From the NCBI GenBank assembly GCA_016714815.1, contig JADKBZ010000005.1:248001-312000 (forward strand): a DNA stretch of 64,000 bases, in the 5' to 3' direction. Below are positions 1 to 8,805 of this stretch, piece after piece; the stretch's first letter is position 1; each line of letters starts with the position of its first letter. Position numbers and translations under genes: made by a program. The notes beneath the pieces were generated by a model. That model did no database searches, was not told where the DNA came from, and worked only from the letters and a program-made list of their open reading frames with translations. The DNA comes from Holophagales bacterium (lineage in GTDB: Bacteria; Acidobacteriota; Thermoanaerobaculia; UBA5066).

Positions 1-327
1 CTCACAGTCACGGGTAGTGCAGGAGAGCGAGAGCTTGCGATCCGGCTCACGGATGCGACGAGTGGCGCACCGTTGACGACGATCTCGCCATACCTCGGAG
101 CCTTCGGGCACGCCGTCCTGCTTCGGCAGGACGACCGCTCGACGGTCCTCCACACTCACCCGGTGACCGAGACACGGCCCATCGATGGCATCGTCACGTT
201 CCGCGCCGATGGGCTGACGGAGGGGCGGTACACCGCATTCGTCCAGAATCTTGTCGGCCAGGATATTGTCACGCTACCGTTCACATTTGATGTCACGACT
301 GCGCTCGCTGGAGGGGAGACGAGGTGA
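1..327 (+). CDS. C-terminal part of a hypothetical protein, possibly metal-associated (5' end outside window)
   Basis: The frame is open from the first base to the TGA at 327, so this is the last 108 codons of a longer gene. An LGAFGHAVLL stretch followed by LHTHPV is the conspicuous pattern. Similar GHAV...H-HP segments are familiar to me from C-terminal domains of small membrane or secreted proteins encoded near copper and heavy-metal functions, and a P1B ATPase lies 4 kb away. No membrane segment is visible in this fragment. The function is not established. The family assignment is from memory of the pattern and is tentative. Confidence 0.55.
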   Translation, partial: LTVTGSAGERELAIRLTDATSGAPLTTISPYLGAFGHAVLLRQDDRSTVLHTHPVTETRPIDGIVTFRADGLTEGRYTAFVQNLVGQDIVTLPFTFDVTTALAGGETR

Positions 328-481
328 GCTGGCCGGCGTGATGGTGGATCGCCGCCCGTGAGGAGAGTGTAGGAGTGACGCCTTGTGGAGTACTCAGGCG
401 AGAGCACGGCGCCGGACGAGTCGCTGCACGGACGCGCCACCCAGCGGCCCTGGGTGGCGCGTCACCTCGGGCGCTCGGACG

Positions 482-1896
482 TCACTTCCCTTGGAGCTCG
501 GCCTCCGCGCGTTTCGCGGCAGCGGATGGATCGGGGACCGTCGGCGCACGCATCGGCAGGGCCGGCTCCCCCTTCACACGGAGGAAGTACTTCTGGCGGG
601 GGAGCCCGACCATGAGGCGACGGAGCTCCTTCTGCCGGCCCCCCTCCGAGAGCGCTGCGCCGGCAGCATCGACGAGGAGGTGCGGGTAGATCCAGTCGGC
701 CTCCTCGTGGGACCGGAATATCGCCCACCACCAGGTGTTGAGCTGGAGGGTCCGGACCATCGGGCCAGGGAGCGCATTCGCCACGTCTCGCCCGCAGAAG
801 ATGACGCCGAAGCCGACTGAGCGGAGCGTCCGCGCGGCCGTCGTCAGGGGCTCGACCAGCTCGCTCCCGCCGGCCAGGAGCGTCGGCGCCTCCTCGAGGA
901 AGAGCAGCCCCGGACGCTTCGGGTCCCTGCGCGGCGCCCGGAGCAGAACGTCGGTTACCCGGTGCGCGGCGCGCTCCTTGCCGACGGACGCTGGCAGCGC
1001 CATCCCGGAGCCGTAGTTCCCGAGTGTGACCAGGGGAGAACCAGCGGGGAGGATGTTCCGGAGCGATCCAGGCGGGATGCCGATCGAGAGCCGTACCTCC
1101 GGAAACGACAGGTCATGCTGGAACCGCCGGAGGAGCGCGTCAGCGGTGGGCCGTGCCATATGGCGGTCGAGCTCCGCGAAGTAGTTCCAGAGGCCGGGCT
1201 CGGCGACGTCGGCGATGACCTTCGCTCGGAAAGCGGGGTCGGAGTAGAGCTTCGAGACCAGCCGGAGGTTCGGGGGAACCCTTTCTCCGTCAGCAGCCAC
1301 GAGAGCATGAACAGTGCCTGCTTCAGCGACTCGGTGTACGTCTGCGGGCTCGCCTGGACGGTGGCGTCGGTCCGGAGGTGCGCCAGGTAGGCGTTCGAGA
1401 CGATCCCCTCGGCGTTGTCGAACGGCGTGACGGAGGAGACCGCGTCGCGGGACCAGTCGATGACGCGGAACCGCCGCCGGATCGCCTCGCGAAGAGCCGT
1501 GTCGCCGCCGAGGTAGAGAGCCGCGAGGATCTGGCAGGTCAGGCTGTAGGTCTCGGTCTTGGGATCGACGAGCTCGATCTCCGCCTTGTCGCGGAGCGCC
1601 CGAGCGATCAGCTCGGTCAGGAGTCCGAGGAGAAACCGCGTCTTCCCAGACCCGGGCGCCCCGATGACGAGGGCGCTCTTGAGCGACGTGTCGCCCTTCA
1701 CCCGGACAATCTCGCCGGACGGAAGCCTGCCGAAAGTGAGGGCTCCCGGCCCAGCGAGCCGACCCCGGACCTCTTCCATGACCTCCGAGGAGGGCTTCAG
1801 CGGAGCAAGTTTCGGCAGCTCGGCGGTGACCGCATGCTCGTAAGCGCGCTTTCGCTCCCGGTGGAGGAGCGAGCCGACGATATCGAGGAGGTTCAC
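482..1896 (-). pseudogene. VirD4/TraG/HerA-like conjugation ATPase, interrupted by one frameshift
   Basis: Two overlapping minus-strand frames join into one protein of about 470 residues. The N-terminal frame starts at ATG 1896 and carries a Walker A motif GAPGSGKTR. The C-terminal frame, entered near 1280, carries a Walker B-like LLFLEEAP followed by text typical of hexameric DNA-pumping ATPases. The break falls at a GGG/CCC run at 1279-1281; one extra G there would give an uninterrupted LLTEKGVPPNLRLVS. The ATG overlaps the stop of the upstream small gene (ATGA), so it is the last gene of a mini-operon. Role inferred from the family: coupling DNA or protein substrates to a conjugation or type IV secretion channel at the inner membrane. 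It is either a genuine pseudogene or a sequencing indel. Confidence 0.6.
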
Positions 1897-2075
1897 GGTG
1901 TGCCTCCGAAGGGGCCGAAGGTTCTACCCGGCAAGACCGGCTTGGCCGCCTTCGGGTCGACGACCTTCTTCCCGGCCGCCTTCCGGTCGACGTAGTCCGC
2001 CCGCGGATCGCGGCTCTTCGGGCTGAAGCGCTTCCGGAGCTGGAGGATCCCGTAGGCGACGGGGGAGAGGATCAG
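1893..2075 (-). CDS. Small single-span membrane protein of the conjugation mini-operon (start uncertain)
   Basis: About 60 residues ending in a Lys/Arg/Asp-rich tail (KAAGKKVVDPKAAKPVLPG). A short hydrophobic segment, ILSPVAYGIL, lies at the N-terminus, followed by LRKRF, which suggests one membrane anchor with a basic cytoplasmic side. No ATG, GTG or TTG starts the credible part of the frame. The best candidate is a CTG that overlaps the stop codon of the preceding gene (CTGA). Its own stop overlaps the ATG of the ATPase gene. Tight packing and shared strand suggest co-translation with the ATPase. No family recognised. Confidence 0.4.
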   Translation of the reverse strand: MILSPVAYGILQLRKRFSPKSRDPRADYVDRKAAGKKVVDPKAAKPVLPGRTFGPFGGTP

Positions 2076-2302
2076 GAGCCGAGCACCGTCCCGAGGAGGT
2101 CTCCGATCCCGCCCCCAGCAGCCTGAGGCGCAGGGACCGCTCCACCCATGGCGCCGACAAGTCCCATGAAGAGCGGCGTGGCGAGGGCCAGGAGGAAGAG
2201 CACGCCGGCCCAACTCTGGAGCGTCTGTCCCGCCCGCGTCGCCGAGATAGGCAGCGACAGGACGAGGGCGACCCAGGCCCCCGCGATGAGGAAGGAGATC
2301 AC
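2072..2302 (-). CDS. Small two-span membrane protein of the conjugation mini-operon
   Basis: 76 residues from GTG 2302. Two hydrophobic helices are visible: residues 1-20 (ISFLIAGAWVALVLSLPI) and 32-55 (WAGVLFLLALATPLFMGLVGA), then an Ala/Pro/Gly-rich tail. The size and layout recall small TrbC/VirB2-like or accessory membrane subunits of conjugation systems, but no diagnostic motif is present, so that is only a suggestion from context. The start was chosen because the upstream part of the frame (to 2383) is arginine/proline-rich and overlaps the neighbouring gene. It follows that gene by 7 bases and overlaps the next one. Confidence 0.5.
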   Translation of the reverse strand: MISFLIAGAWVALVLSLPISATRAGQTLQSWAGVLFLLALATPLFMGLVGAMGGAVPAPQAAGGGIGDLLGTVLGS

Positions 2303-2309
2303 CGGCCCC

Positions 2310-2537
2310 TCAGCGGTCCAGGTCGGCCGACGTGTCGGCGTTCCCGCTCTTCCCGGCGTCGTCGGCCAGGCAGTCAGCCGCACCGGTGCCGGACTCCTTG
2401 CGGGTCGCTTGACGGACCCGGGTCCCGGCGACGACCTCCTTCAGCTTCACGTAGACGGGCAGCGCCTGGTCGTCCGGCAGCTCGACGCTCGTCGAGTTGT
2501 TCGCGGCGCCCTGGATCGAGACGGTGATGGCGTGCAT
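2310..2537 (-). CDS. Small hypothetical protein, 75 residues
   Basis: Soluble, acidic, with no membrane segment. ATG 2537 is preceded 7 bases upstream by a strong AAGGAGG ribosome-binding site, which supports a real gene. The N-terminal half (ITVSIQG, VELPDDQALPVYVKLKEVV) reads like a small beta-rich fold; the C-terminal half is polar with many Ala, Asp and Gly. It is first in the run of small overlapping genes leading to the VirD4-like ATPase. No family recognised. Confidence 0.55.
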   Translation of the reverse strand: MHAITVSIQGAANNSTSVELPDDQALPVYVKLKEVVAGTRVRQATRKESGTGAADCLADDAGKSGNADTSADLDR

Positions 2538-2636
2538 GACGTCCTCCTTCCTGTCGGTCGGAAGGTAGGGCAGCGGGCATCGCGCGCCATGTACTTGGTC
2601 GAACTCAACCCGATCTCATCGCCGCGCGAGGCCGCG

Positions 2637-3443
2637 TCAGTTCGCCAGCTCCCGCTCGATCGCCGCCTGGAACTGCGAGAACGGCTGGGCGCCAACGAGG
2701 CGCTTCCCATTGATGAAGAATGTCGGCGTGCCCGTCACACCTGCCTTCGTCCCCTCGGACTGATCCTGGTCCACCTCAGACTTCTTCTCGCCGGAATCAA
2801 GGCAGCGATCGAATCGAGTTGCGTTCAACCCAGCCGCCGCCGCCTTCTTCTTCAGATCTGCTACCGTGATGTTCTTCTGGTCACTGAAGATTGCCTCAAT
2901 GAGCTCCCAGCTCTTTCCCTGCCCATTCGCACAAGCAACGGCCTCGGCGGCCTTCGGGGCGTTGGAGTGGAAAGGGAGGATGTAGTGACGGTACGCGAAG
3001 CGCACCTTACCAGTGTCGATGTACTCCTTCTTGAGCTGTGGAAACGTCTCGGTGTCGAACTTCTCGCAGAACGGGCACTCGAGGTCCGAGAATTCGACGA
3101 TCGTAACCTTCGCGTCCTTCTTGCCTAGGACCGGGTACGCGCCAAGCGCGACATCGACCTTCTGATTCGCATCTGTTTCGTTCAACTGAGCGGCCGACGG
3201 CGTGGTAGGCGCCGCGATCGGCGACGGGGCCGGCGACACGGCGGTGACGGGGGGAGACGTACGGAGGTCCCGAAGCCGCGCGCCGAGATCGCTCGACCCG
3301 TAGAGGATCGAACCGGCAACAATGACGGCGCTTAGCAGGATCGCCACGGGAACGGCGAGCTCGAACTCGAATGAATCTGCGCCGCGTGAAGGGGCAGTGG
3401 TCGACGGGATACTCGACGTCGTCTCAGGAGCCTGATGGGGCAT
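2637..3443 (-). CDS. Membrane-anchored DsbA-like thiol:disulfide oxidoreductase
   Basis: 268 residues. An N-terminal cytoplasmic stretch is followed by one transmembrane helix (residues 30-49), a Pro/Ala/Thr-rich linker, then a DsbA/Thioredoxin_4 domain from about residue 95. The active site is C123-P-F-C126 and the cis-proline loop reads TGTPTFFINGKR near residue 243. The domain should sit in the periplasm and oxidise or isomerise disulfides in exported proteins. The gene lies 72 bases downstream of a second DsbA-like gene on the same strand and upstream of the conjugation mini-operon, so the pair may fold envelope components of the mobile element (inference). Confidence 0.85.
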   Translation of the reverse strand: MPHQAPETTSSIPSTTAPSRGADSFEFELAVPVAILLSAVIVAGSILYGSSDLGARLRDLRTSPPVTAVSPAPSPIAAPTTPSAAQLNETDANQKVDVALGAYPVLGKKDAKVTIVEFSDLECPFCEKFDTETFPQLKKEYIDTGKVRFAYRHYILPFHSNAPKAAEAVACANGQGKSWELIEAIFSDQKNITVADLKKKAAAAGLNATRFDRCLDSGEKKSEVDQDQSEGTKAGVTGTPTFFINGKRLVGAQPFSQFQAAIERELAN

Positions 3444-3515
3444 GGAATCGATGGGGGGAGGGCGTAGAGGAGCTGCGGAGAGCGGGGGCTTGGTGAGGGC
3501 AGCTCTTGGTCAGGT

Positions 3516-4241
3516 CTACCGCGACGTGGCTCCCGACGGCGTCTCCGGTGCAGTGGACGTTACCGGGGCAACGGGGAAAGACGCTGGTGCGGCAGGGGCT
3601 TCAGGAGTAATCGCCGCGTTGCTGGCGCTCGAGGGGCTCTGCGGGTTTGACACGTCACGAAGTGAGAGGTCGATGAGTGCCTGAAACTCCGTGTAGGTGC
3701 GGGGGTTAACGCGAAGGCGTTTGCCGTTGATGAAGAACGTCGGTGTTGAGTTCACGCCGAGCGCGAGCGCGCCCGCGGCGCTGTCCTTCACAACCGGCCG
3801 GTATGTGTGGTTCGTGAGGTCGGCACGAAAGCGGACGGCGTCTATTCCGAGCGCCGCGGCGTAGCCAGTAAACGTCGGGATCGGATCAGCGAGCGCCTTC
3901 CACTCTGCTTGCGACTCGAAGAGCTTGTCGTGCATTTCCCAGAACTTCCCCTGCGCCTCGGCGGCTTCCGCAGCCTCAGCCGCTGCGAGCGCGTTAGGGT
4001 GAATCTGCTCCAGCGGGAAGTCACGGAACACGAAGCGCACACGGTCGCTGTAGCGCGCGATAAGCTGCTTGACGATCGGCTGGATGCTCGCGCACGCCGG
4101 GCACTGGTAGTCCGCGTACTCGATGACTGTGATCGCTGCCGAGACGGGACCAGCGCTGTGATCCTGAGCCGTCGGGACGACGGTGGGAGATCCGCCGCAG
4201 GCTCCAAGAAGGAGGAGACTCGAAAGGAGAAGGAGACGCAT
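3516..4241 (-). CDS. DsbA-like lipoprotein thiol oxidoreductase
   Basis: 241 residues with a lipoprotein signal: hydrophobic residues 3-12 and lipobox LGAC, predicting lipidation at Cys15. The Thioredoxin_4/DsbA domain follows with active site C47-P-A-C50 and a cis-proline motif NSTPTFFINGKR near residue 178. About 45 C-terminal residues are Ala/Pro/Ser/Thr-rich and look disordered. Its role would be disulfide formation on the periplasmic face of a membrane. It heads the minus-strand series and shares the TPTFFINGKR block with its neighbour, which suggests an old duplication with different anchoring (lipid here, a helix there). An anti-sense reading of the region was rejected. Confidence 0.85.
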   Translation of the reverse strand: MRLLLLSSLLLLGACGGSPTVVPTAQDHSAGPVSAAITVIEYADYQCPACASIQPIVKQLIARYSDRVRFVFRDFPLEQIHPNALAAAEAAEAAEAQGKFWEMHDKLFESQAEWKALADPIPTFTGYAAALGIDAVRFRADLTNHTYRPVVKDSAAGALALGVNSTPTFFINGKRLRVNPRTYTEFQALIDLSLRDVSNPQSPSSASNAAITPEAPAAPASFPVAPVTSTAPETPSGATSR

Positions 4242-4477
4242 GAGGAGAATGTGGGCAAGGTCAATTTACAAGATACACAGGAGTCGGAGCGGACGCTAGG
4301 CTGGGGGGTCCTCTGCGGGGGTGCTCCGACGTCGGCGCTCCCTCCTCTCACGAACCTCAATTCGAGCCAGCCCGAACCTGTCGGCTGCGGGTGGGCTGGT
4401 CTTCCCGGCCAGCACTTCGGCGGCTGGGTACCTGGTACCTAGGTTCCAAGCGCGGTGCGACAAGGCATCAATAATTG

Positions 4478-6435
4478 CTACGCGGAAGGGTCTCCTGCCG
4501 AGTGGTCCCGCCCTCCGCGGAGGGCGCGCAGCCCGTTCGCGACGGCCAGCAGCTCTGCGGCCTCGTGAGCTACGACCGTGACCGTGATGCTGATGATTCC
4601 GCTCAGGGCGACGGGGATGAGGACGGCTAGGACGACGATCGAGAACACGACGTTCTGGCGAACGATCGAGCGAACGCGACGCCCGATGAGAAACGCCTCG
4701 TCGAGATGCTCGAGGCTGTCCGCCATGAGCGCGACGTCTGCGGCCTCGATCGAGGCGTCGCTTCCCAGCGCGCCCATCGCGATCCCGACGTCGGCTGCCG
4801 CCAGCGCGGGGGCATCGTTGATCCCGTCGCCCACCATCGCCAGCGGGCCGGACTCCGAGGAGAGTGTCCGGACGGCGTCGACCTTCTGCTCGGGAAGGAG
4901 ACCCCCTCGCGCGTCGTCGACCCCGAGCGTCTCCCCGACACTACGGGCGACGAGCGCCCGGTCGCCAGAGAGCACCACGAGCCGCCGGATTCCCGCAGCC
5001 CTGAGGCGGCGGAGCGCCGACGCGGCCTCGGGCCGTGGTTCGTCGCGAAAGCCGAGAATCCCGAGAGGGTGGCCGTCCGAGACGACCGCGGCCGGCGTAA
5101 TGCCGCTCGCTGCGAGCTGCTCCAACCGCTCGGAGAGCCCGTCGAGGTGCAGCCCCTCGCTGTCCGGCTGGAGGATCTGGATGCGCTTGCCGTCGACGAC
5201 TCCTTCTACGCCCGATCCCGGGAGCGCCCGGAAATCGGAAGCCGGCCGAATGTCGCCGACACCCCCCGCTTCAGCCGCCCGAAGGACCGCGGCGGCTAGC
5301 GGATGCTCGGACAGCCGCTCGAGAGAGGCAGCCGCCAGGAGAAGCTCCTGCGCGGTTGTCCCCTCGACCGGTTCCACGACGACGAGCTCGGGCCGCCCAC
5401 GCGTGAGCGTGCCGGTCTTGTCGAACGCGACTGTCCGGACCCGGCCGAGGATCTCGAGGTAGCGCCCTCCCTTGATCAGAATGCCGTGACGCCCGGCGGC
5501 CGACATGCCGGCCGCGAACGCGACGGGGGTCGACATCGCGAGAGCGCAAGGAGCGGCGGCGACAAGGAGGACGACGGCGTGCCTCGCCCAGGTGGCGAAG
5601 GCCCCCCCCGTGACGAATGGGACGACGAGCAGAAGGACGGCGACGCCGAGGATGAGTGGTGAGTAGACGTTCGTGAAGCGCTCGACGATCTGCTGGCTGC
5701 GGCCCTTCGACTTCTGCGCCGTCTGGACGAGCTTCACGAGCCGGCTCACGGAGTTCTCGTCCGCCGCTGCCGTCGCACGGAAGACGAGGCTCCCGCTCCG
5801 GTTGAGTGTGCCCGCGAAGACCGAACTCCCTGGCCCCTTCTCGATGGGAATCGACTCACCTGTGAGGCTCGATTCGTCAACCGCAGAGGCCCCCTCCTCC
5901 ACGACGCCGTCGGTCGGGATGGATTCTCCGGGCCGGACACGAATACGGTCATCCCGTCTCAGTGTTTTCGCGGCCACGACAACCTCGGCCCCCTCTCGCA
6001 CGACCGTCGCCTGCGCGGGAACGAGGTCAGGAGCCGCTCGATCGCCCGCTTCGCCCGGTCGTACGTGAGGTGCTCGACTGCCTCGGCCATGCCGTAGAGG
6101 AAGACGAGCGCTGCGGCCTCGTCCCAGAGGCCGAGCGCCGCGGCGCCGACGGCGGCCGCGGCCATGAGGGCTTCGATCCCAACCTCGTGGCAGTGTGTGA
6201 ACTCCTTCCATCCATGGCGAAGCCAGTCGGCCCCTGCAAGAAGCATCGAGGCCAAGTAGAGCGGAATGACCCAGATGTGACCGACGCCGAGCTGCTCGAG
6301 GACAAGCCCGGCCCCGAGGAGGAGGCCGCCGGCGATCACGCGGCGCACGGCTGGGGACTTCCAGAAGGCGAGGGGAGCGAGGGGGGTCGCGTCAGCAGAC
6401 ATCAGGTGTTTCGGAAGGGATTCGGCGGAGGTCAA
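4478..6435 (-). pseudogene. P1B-type heavy-metal-transporting ATPase, interrupted by one frameshift
   Basis: Two minus frames join near 6028-6032, where one missing G would read RAIERLLDLVPAQATVV. The composite of about 650 residues has all P-type ATPase landmarks: actuator TGES, phosphorylation site DKTGTLT, hinge GDGINDAPAL and eight membrane helices. There is no N-terminal CxxC metal-binding domain. The ion-site motif in the membrane is APCAL rather than CPC, and the last helix carries HEAAE, closest to the SPC/HEGGT pattern of the P1B-4 (Co/Zn/Cd) group. The metal is therefore uncertain. It would export metal from the cytoplasm. The start is TTG 6435 or ATG 6402; neither has a good ribosome-binding site. 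Damaged gene or sequencing indel. Confidence 0.7.
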
Positions 6436-6454
6436 CTGGTGTGATGGATGACCA

Positions 6455-6664
6455 TATCCTTCTTATGCGATGCTTCTCCGGGAACTCCAAGGGGGTGAGG
6501 AGGTCCAGCGTAGCATGGGGTCTGACGGCGGTGTACTCGACGAGCCACGGCGCGAGCCGGGTGTTGAATTCGGCGGGGTCGCTGACGAGGTCCCCATCCC
6601 TGTAGAACTGTAGGTCGAGCGTCTCATTGAAGCGCTCCTCGACGGCGTCGTCCTTCTGCGTCTT
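6455..6664 (-). pseudogene. Transposase C-terminal fragment (rve integrase, IS481/IS3-like)
   Basis: A minus-strand frame reads EERFNETLDLQFYRDGDL, then FNTRLAPWLVEY and VRPHATLDLLTPLEF. This is the end of the DDE integrase core of IS481/IS3-type transposases: the catalytic Glu helix, then the Y-x-x-x-R-P-H and T-P-x-E/F ending. Only about 65 codons remain. The catalytic Asp residues and the N-terminal helix-turn-helix are missing, and no terminal inverted repeats are visible. It abuts the start of the metal ATPase on one side and another gene fragment on the other, so it marks an insertion or deletion scar within the island. Confidence 0.6.
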
Positions 6665-6682
6665 CGCCGCACTTCTCGCCCT

Positions 6683-6835
6683 GACACTCGCCCCTCGCTC
6701 CTCGCGGTTGGTATCCTGCCGAACGCGCAGGGAACCAACTACCTGCTCGTGTCATTCGCGCTGGCTGCAACCGTCGCGGCGCTCGCCGCCGCAGCTGTTC
6801 TGCGCTCGTCGTCCCTCCCGCGCCAGGCGGAGTGA
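6683..6835 (+). pseudogene. C-terminal fragment of a membrane protein (possible transporter)
   Basis: A plus-strand frame ending in TGA at 6835 reads SLLAVGILPNAQGTNYLLV, followed by an Ala-rich hydrophobic helix and a short RSSSLPRQAE tail. That looks like the last transmembrane helix and tail of a multi-span transporter. No start or upstream part exists; the sequence to the left is the transposase fragment on the other strand. The parent family cannot be named from so little. Confidence 0.3.
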
Positions 6836-6943
6836 CTGCAGCGATACATTCACTGAAAGAGAGCCACGTTGCCGTTCCGTCCATTCGTATCACTTCGACG
6901 CCCGCGCGAGAGTGCGGGGGCGTCTCCGTGTGCTCGCGCGCGA

Positions 6944-7135
6944 CTACGCAGCGATGGCTTCCGCATGATGTTCTTTGAACGCAGTTCGAACACGTTCCAC
7001 CAGGGTCCGCCAGTCCGAACGATCGGGCCTTTCCGCCAATGTGCGGAAGGGTTCGTTGTGGTCTGGATGCAGTTTCTTACCCCTCAGGATGGGGTTCGAG
7101 CAGATGCTCCTGATGATTCTCGATGCTGAGCGCAA
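6944..7135 (-). CDS. Short hypothetical ORF, possibly a gene remnant
   Basis: 63 codons. The C-terminal 45 (KLHPDHNEPFRTL, WRTLVERVRTAFKEHH) read like genuine amphipathic helices rather than a GC shadow; the first 15 codons do not. It lies on the same strand just downstream of the truncated AbiEii-like toxin and could be a displaced piece of that gene or of another. No family recognised. Confidence 0.3.
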   Translation of the reverse strand: MRSASRIIRSICSNPILRGKKLHPDHNEPFRTLAERPDRSDWRTLVERVRTAFKEHHAEAIAA

Positions 7136-7166
7136 CAGGCCCTATCTTCTTGACTGCGTTGAAAGT

Positions 7167-7770
7167 TCAGCCGGCAAGTTGAGTGTTAATGATGGCGACT
7201 CGGCGCGCCTCGCTCTGGAGGATAGAGCGGAGCTTCTCGGCGACGATCTCCTCGAGGGTGTAGGCCCGGACTTCACCGAGGAGATCCTTGCCGTAACCGT
7301 GGAGAATTGGCTTCGAGACAGTCGGCAGAAGGACAGGCTCGTCGGCCGTCACCTCGACCTTCACCGTGCAGAGAGGCTGGCGCTGCCACGGGAACTGCAT
7401 CCGGAACACGAAGGCATCCTGCCCACCGGGGTGGGCGTCTCGGAGGATGACGCGCTCCACCGCGATGGTGAACTGCCCGGAGACTGACATGCTCGCCGCC
7501 GCCCTGGTCGCCACAGAGCGGAGTGCCTTCTCGAGAGCGGCTCCCTTCGGCGCGTCGACGCCGGTGAAGTCGAGGTCCTCGCTGAATCGGTAGTCGCCGA
7601 AGTAGAGCTTCTTGAGGGCCGTGCCCCCCCTTCATCACGAGCGTCGAGGCGAGCGAGGTCTCCGCCGCAATCGCGGAGAGGAGGTAACCGATCGCGTAGT
7701 CCTTCAAGACCGTCTCGTACGGAATCCCGAGCCTGCGCGCTGTCGCCTTGAGAAGCGTCTCGAGCTTTAT
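7167..7770 (-). pseudogene. abiEii: AbiEii-like nucleotidyltransferase toxin, inactivated
   Basis: Once the break is repaired, the frame shows the DUF1814/AbiEii nucleotidyltransferase signature: KGGTALKKLYF, then RFSEDLDF (the DxD metal ligands) and KVEVTADEP. Three lesions are visible. The expected start overlapping the antitoxin stop reads ATA instead of ATG. A run of seven C at 7624-7630 is one base too long and shifts the frame. The protein stops shortly after EEIVAEKLRSIL, well short of the usual C-terminal helical part. In type IV AbiE systems this enzyme is the toxin, regulated together with AbiEi. Here it should be non-functional unless some lesions are sequencing errors. Confidence 0.7.
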
Positions 7771-8606
7771 CGCTTCAGGGGGGCAGCGAGGTTGGCTTGG
7801 AGCTGCCAGCGGGTGATGACCGGTCCCGTCGCATGCCGCCGGGGGTCGAGCGGCTGGATCATCTTCACCGGCATGGCGAGGAGCGGCGCGAGGACCTTCC
7901 CCTTCACGCCGAAGGACTCCAGCGCCCACCCGAGGCGCTTCGCGACCGCGGCGACGTCGAGCCGGACAGCGTACGAGACGAGCTTCGGCAGGTCGATGCT
8001 GCGGTGGTGCGCCTCGAGAATCTCGAGCGCCTCTCCCATCCCGCCCATCCGCGCCGGGTCAGAGACGAGGTCGAGGACCGTTCGCTCCCGGTCGGTCATG
8101 GCGACCTTCGTCCGCTGGTCCACCCAGACCTCCTCGATCCCGAAGAACCTCTCAGGCCGGACCGTGACGATCTGAACCCGAAGTCCGTCAATCTCCCAGA
8201 CGCTGCTCCCGCGATTGCTCCCACGCATCGACGGGGTGACCACCTTTGACGTCGTGGTGCAGGTGATCGTCCGCGGTATCTGGTCGGAGAGCCCATGGAA
8301 GTGCAAGGCCGTGCGGTGACCCAGGGCTGACGGCGAGGCGAGCGCGAGCGCCACGGTGAAGTCGTGGGGGGCCATGGAGCCCGGAAGCTTCCCGGTCGTC
8401 GCGTAGAGGCCGCGCTTGATCCGTCGAATCCACCCGGCTCGGGCGAGTCGAGAGGTAAGGAGGAGCACCTGCGCGGGCGTCATGCCGCGCCGCTTCCCAA
8501 TCGCCTTGGCGTCAGCGGTCGAAAAGACGAGCTTTCCCGCGTCCTCGAGGCCCTCCATGAGGGCGAGGCCGTGCGTTTCTCCGTAGGTGGACGGAAGAGG
8601 AGACAT
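7767..8606 (-). CDS. abiEi: AbiEi-like antitoxin / transcriptional repressor
   Basis: 279 residues, full length for the family. Residues 20-70 form a winged-helix reader head (STADAKAIGKRRGMTPAQVL, then ARAGWIRRIKRGLY). The rest is the AbiEi C-terminal domain, including ALASPSALGHRTALHFHGL and QRTKVAMTDRERTVLDLV. In known AbiE systems AbiEi represses its own operon and neutralises the AbiEii nucleotidyltransferase without direct binding (type IV). ATG 8606 is chosen. Its stop overlaps the expected toxin start. Unlike the toxin it is intact, so it may survive as an orphan antitoxin or regulator. Confidence 0.8.
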   Translation of the reverse strand: MSPLPSTYGETHGLALMEGLEDAGKLVFSTADAKAIGKRRGMTPAQVLLLTSRLARAGWIRRIKRGLYATTGKLPGSMAPHDFTVALALASPSALGHRTALHFHGLSDQIPRTITCTTTSKVVTPSMRGSNRGSSVWEIDGLRVQIVTVRPERFFGIEEVWVDQRTKVAMTDRERTVLDLVSDPARMGGMGEALEILEAHHRSIDLPKLVSYAVRLDVAAVAKRLGWALESFGVKGKVLAPLLAMPVKMIQPLDPRRHATGPVITRWQLQANLAAPLKR

Positions 8607-8608
8607 AT

Positions 8609-8629
8609 GTAGCTACCTACGCTAAGGTA
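8609..8629. promoter_or_regulatory. Candidate AbiEi operator (overlapping inverted repeats)
   Basis: Directly upstream of the abiEi ATG lie a perfect 8-bp palindrome GTAGCTAC (8609-8616) and an overlapping inverted repeat TACCT-6-AGGTA (8614-8629). AbiEi repressors are known to bind inverted repeats at this position, so this is a plausible autoregulatory site. Function is inferred from position and symmetry only. Confidence 0.35.
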
Positions 8630-8805
8630 CACCAACGCTAACAGCGTCGCAACGTGCATAGGTCCTAGCGAACATCTGACCGTCAGCGGTGCGGCTCACC
8701 ACAAGAGAGGCACCCGCCTGCGCGTTTTCGCGCTCTCCAGCGCTCGCTCGACCTAATCGCCGCGAACGGCACTGGGGGTATCTGCTGACACCGCGTCACT
8801 TCCAC

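Noticed and set aside
4380..4455. Possible metal-regulator operator (GGTACCT direct repeats, GGTACCTAGG) between the DsbA lipoprotein and metal ATPase genes
   Set aside because: It lies downstream of the ATPase and the symmetry is short; no regulator gene is nearby to support it.
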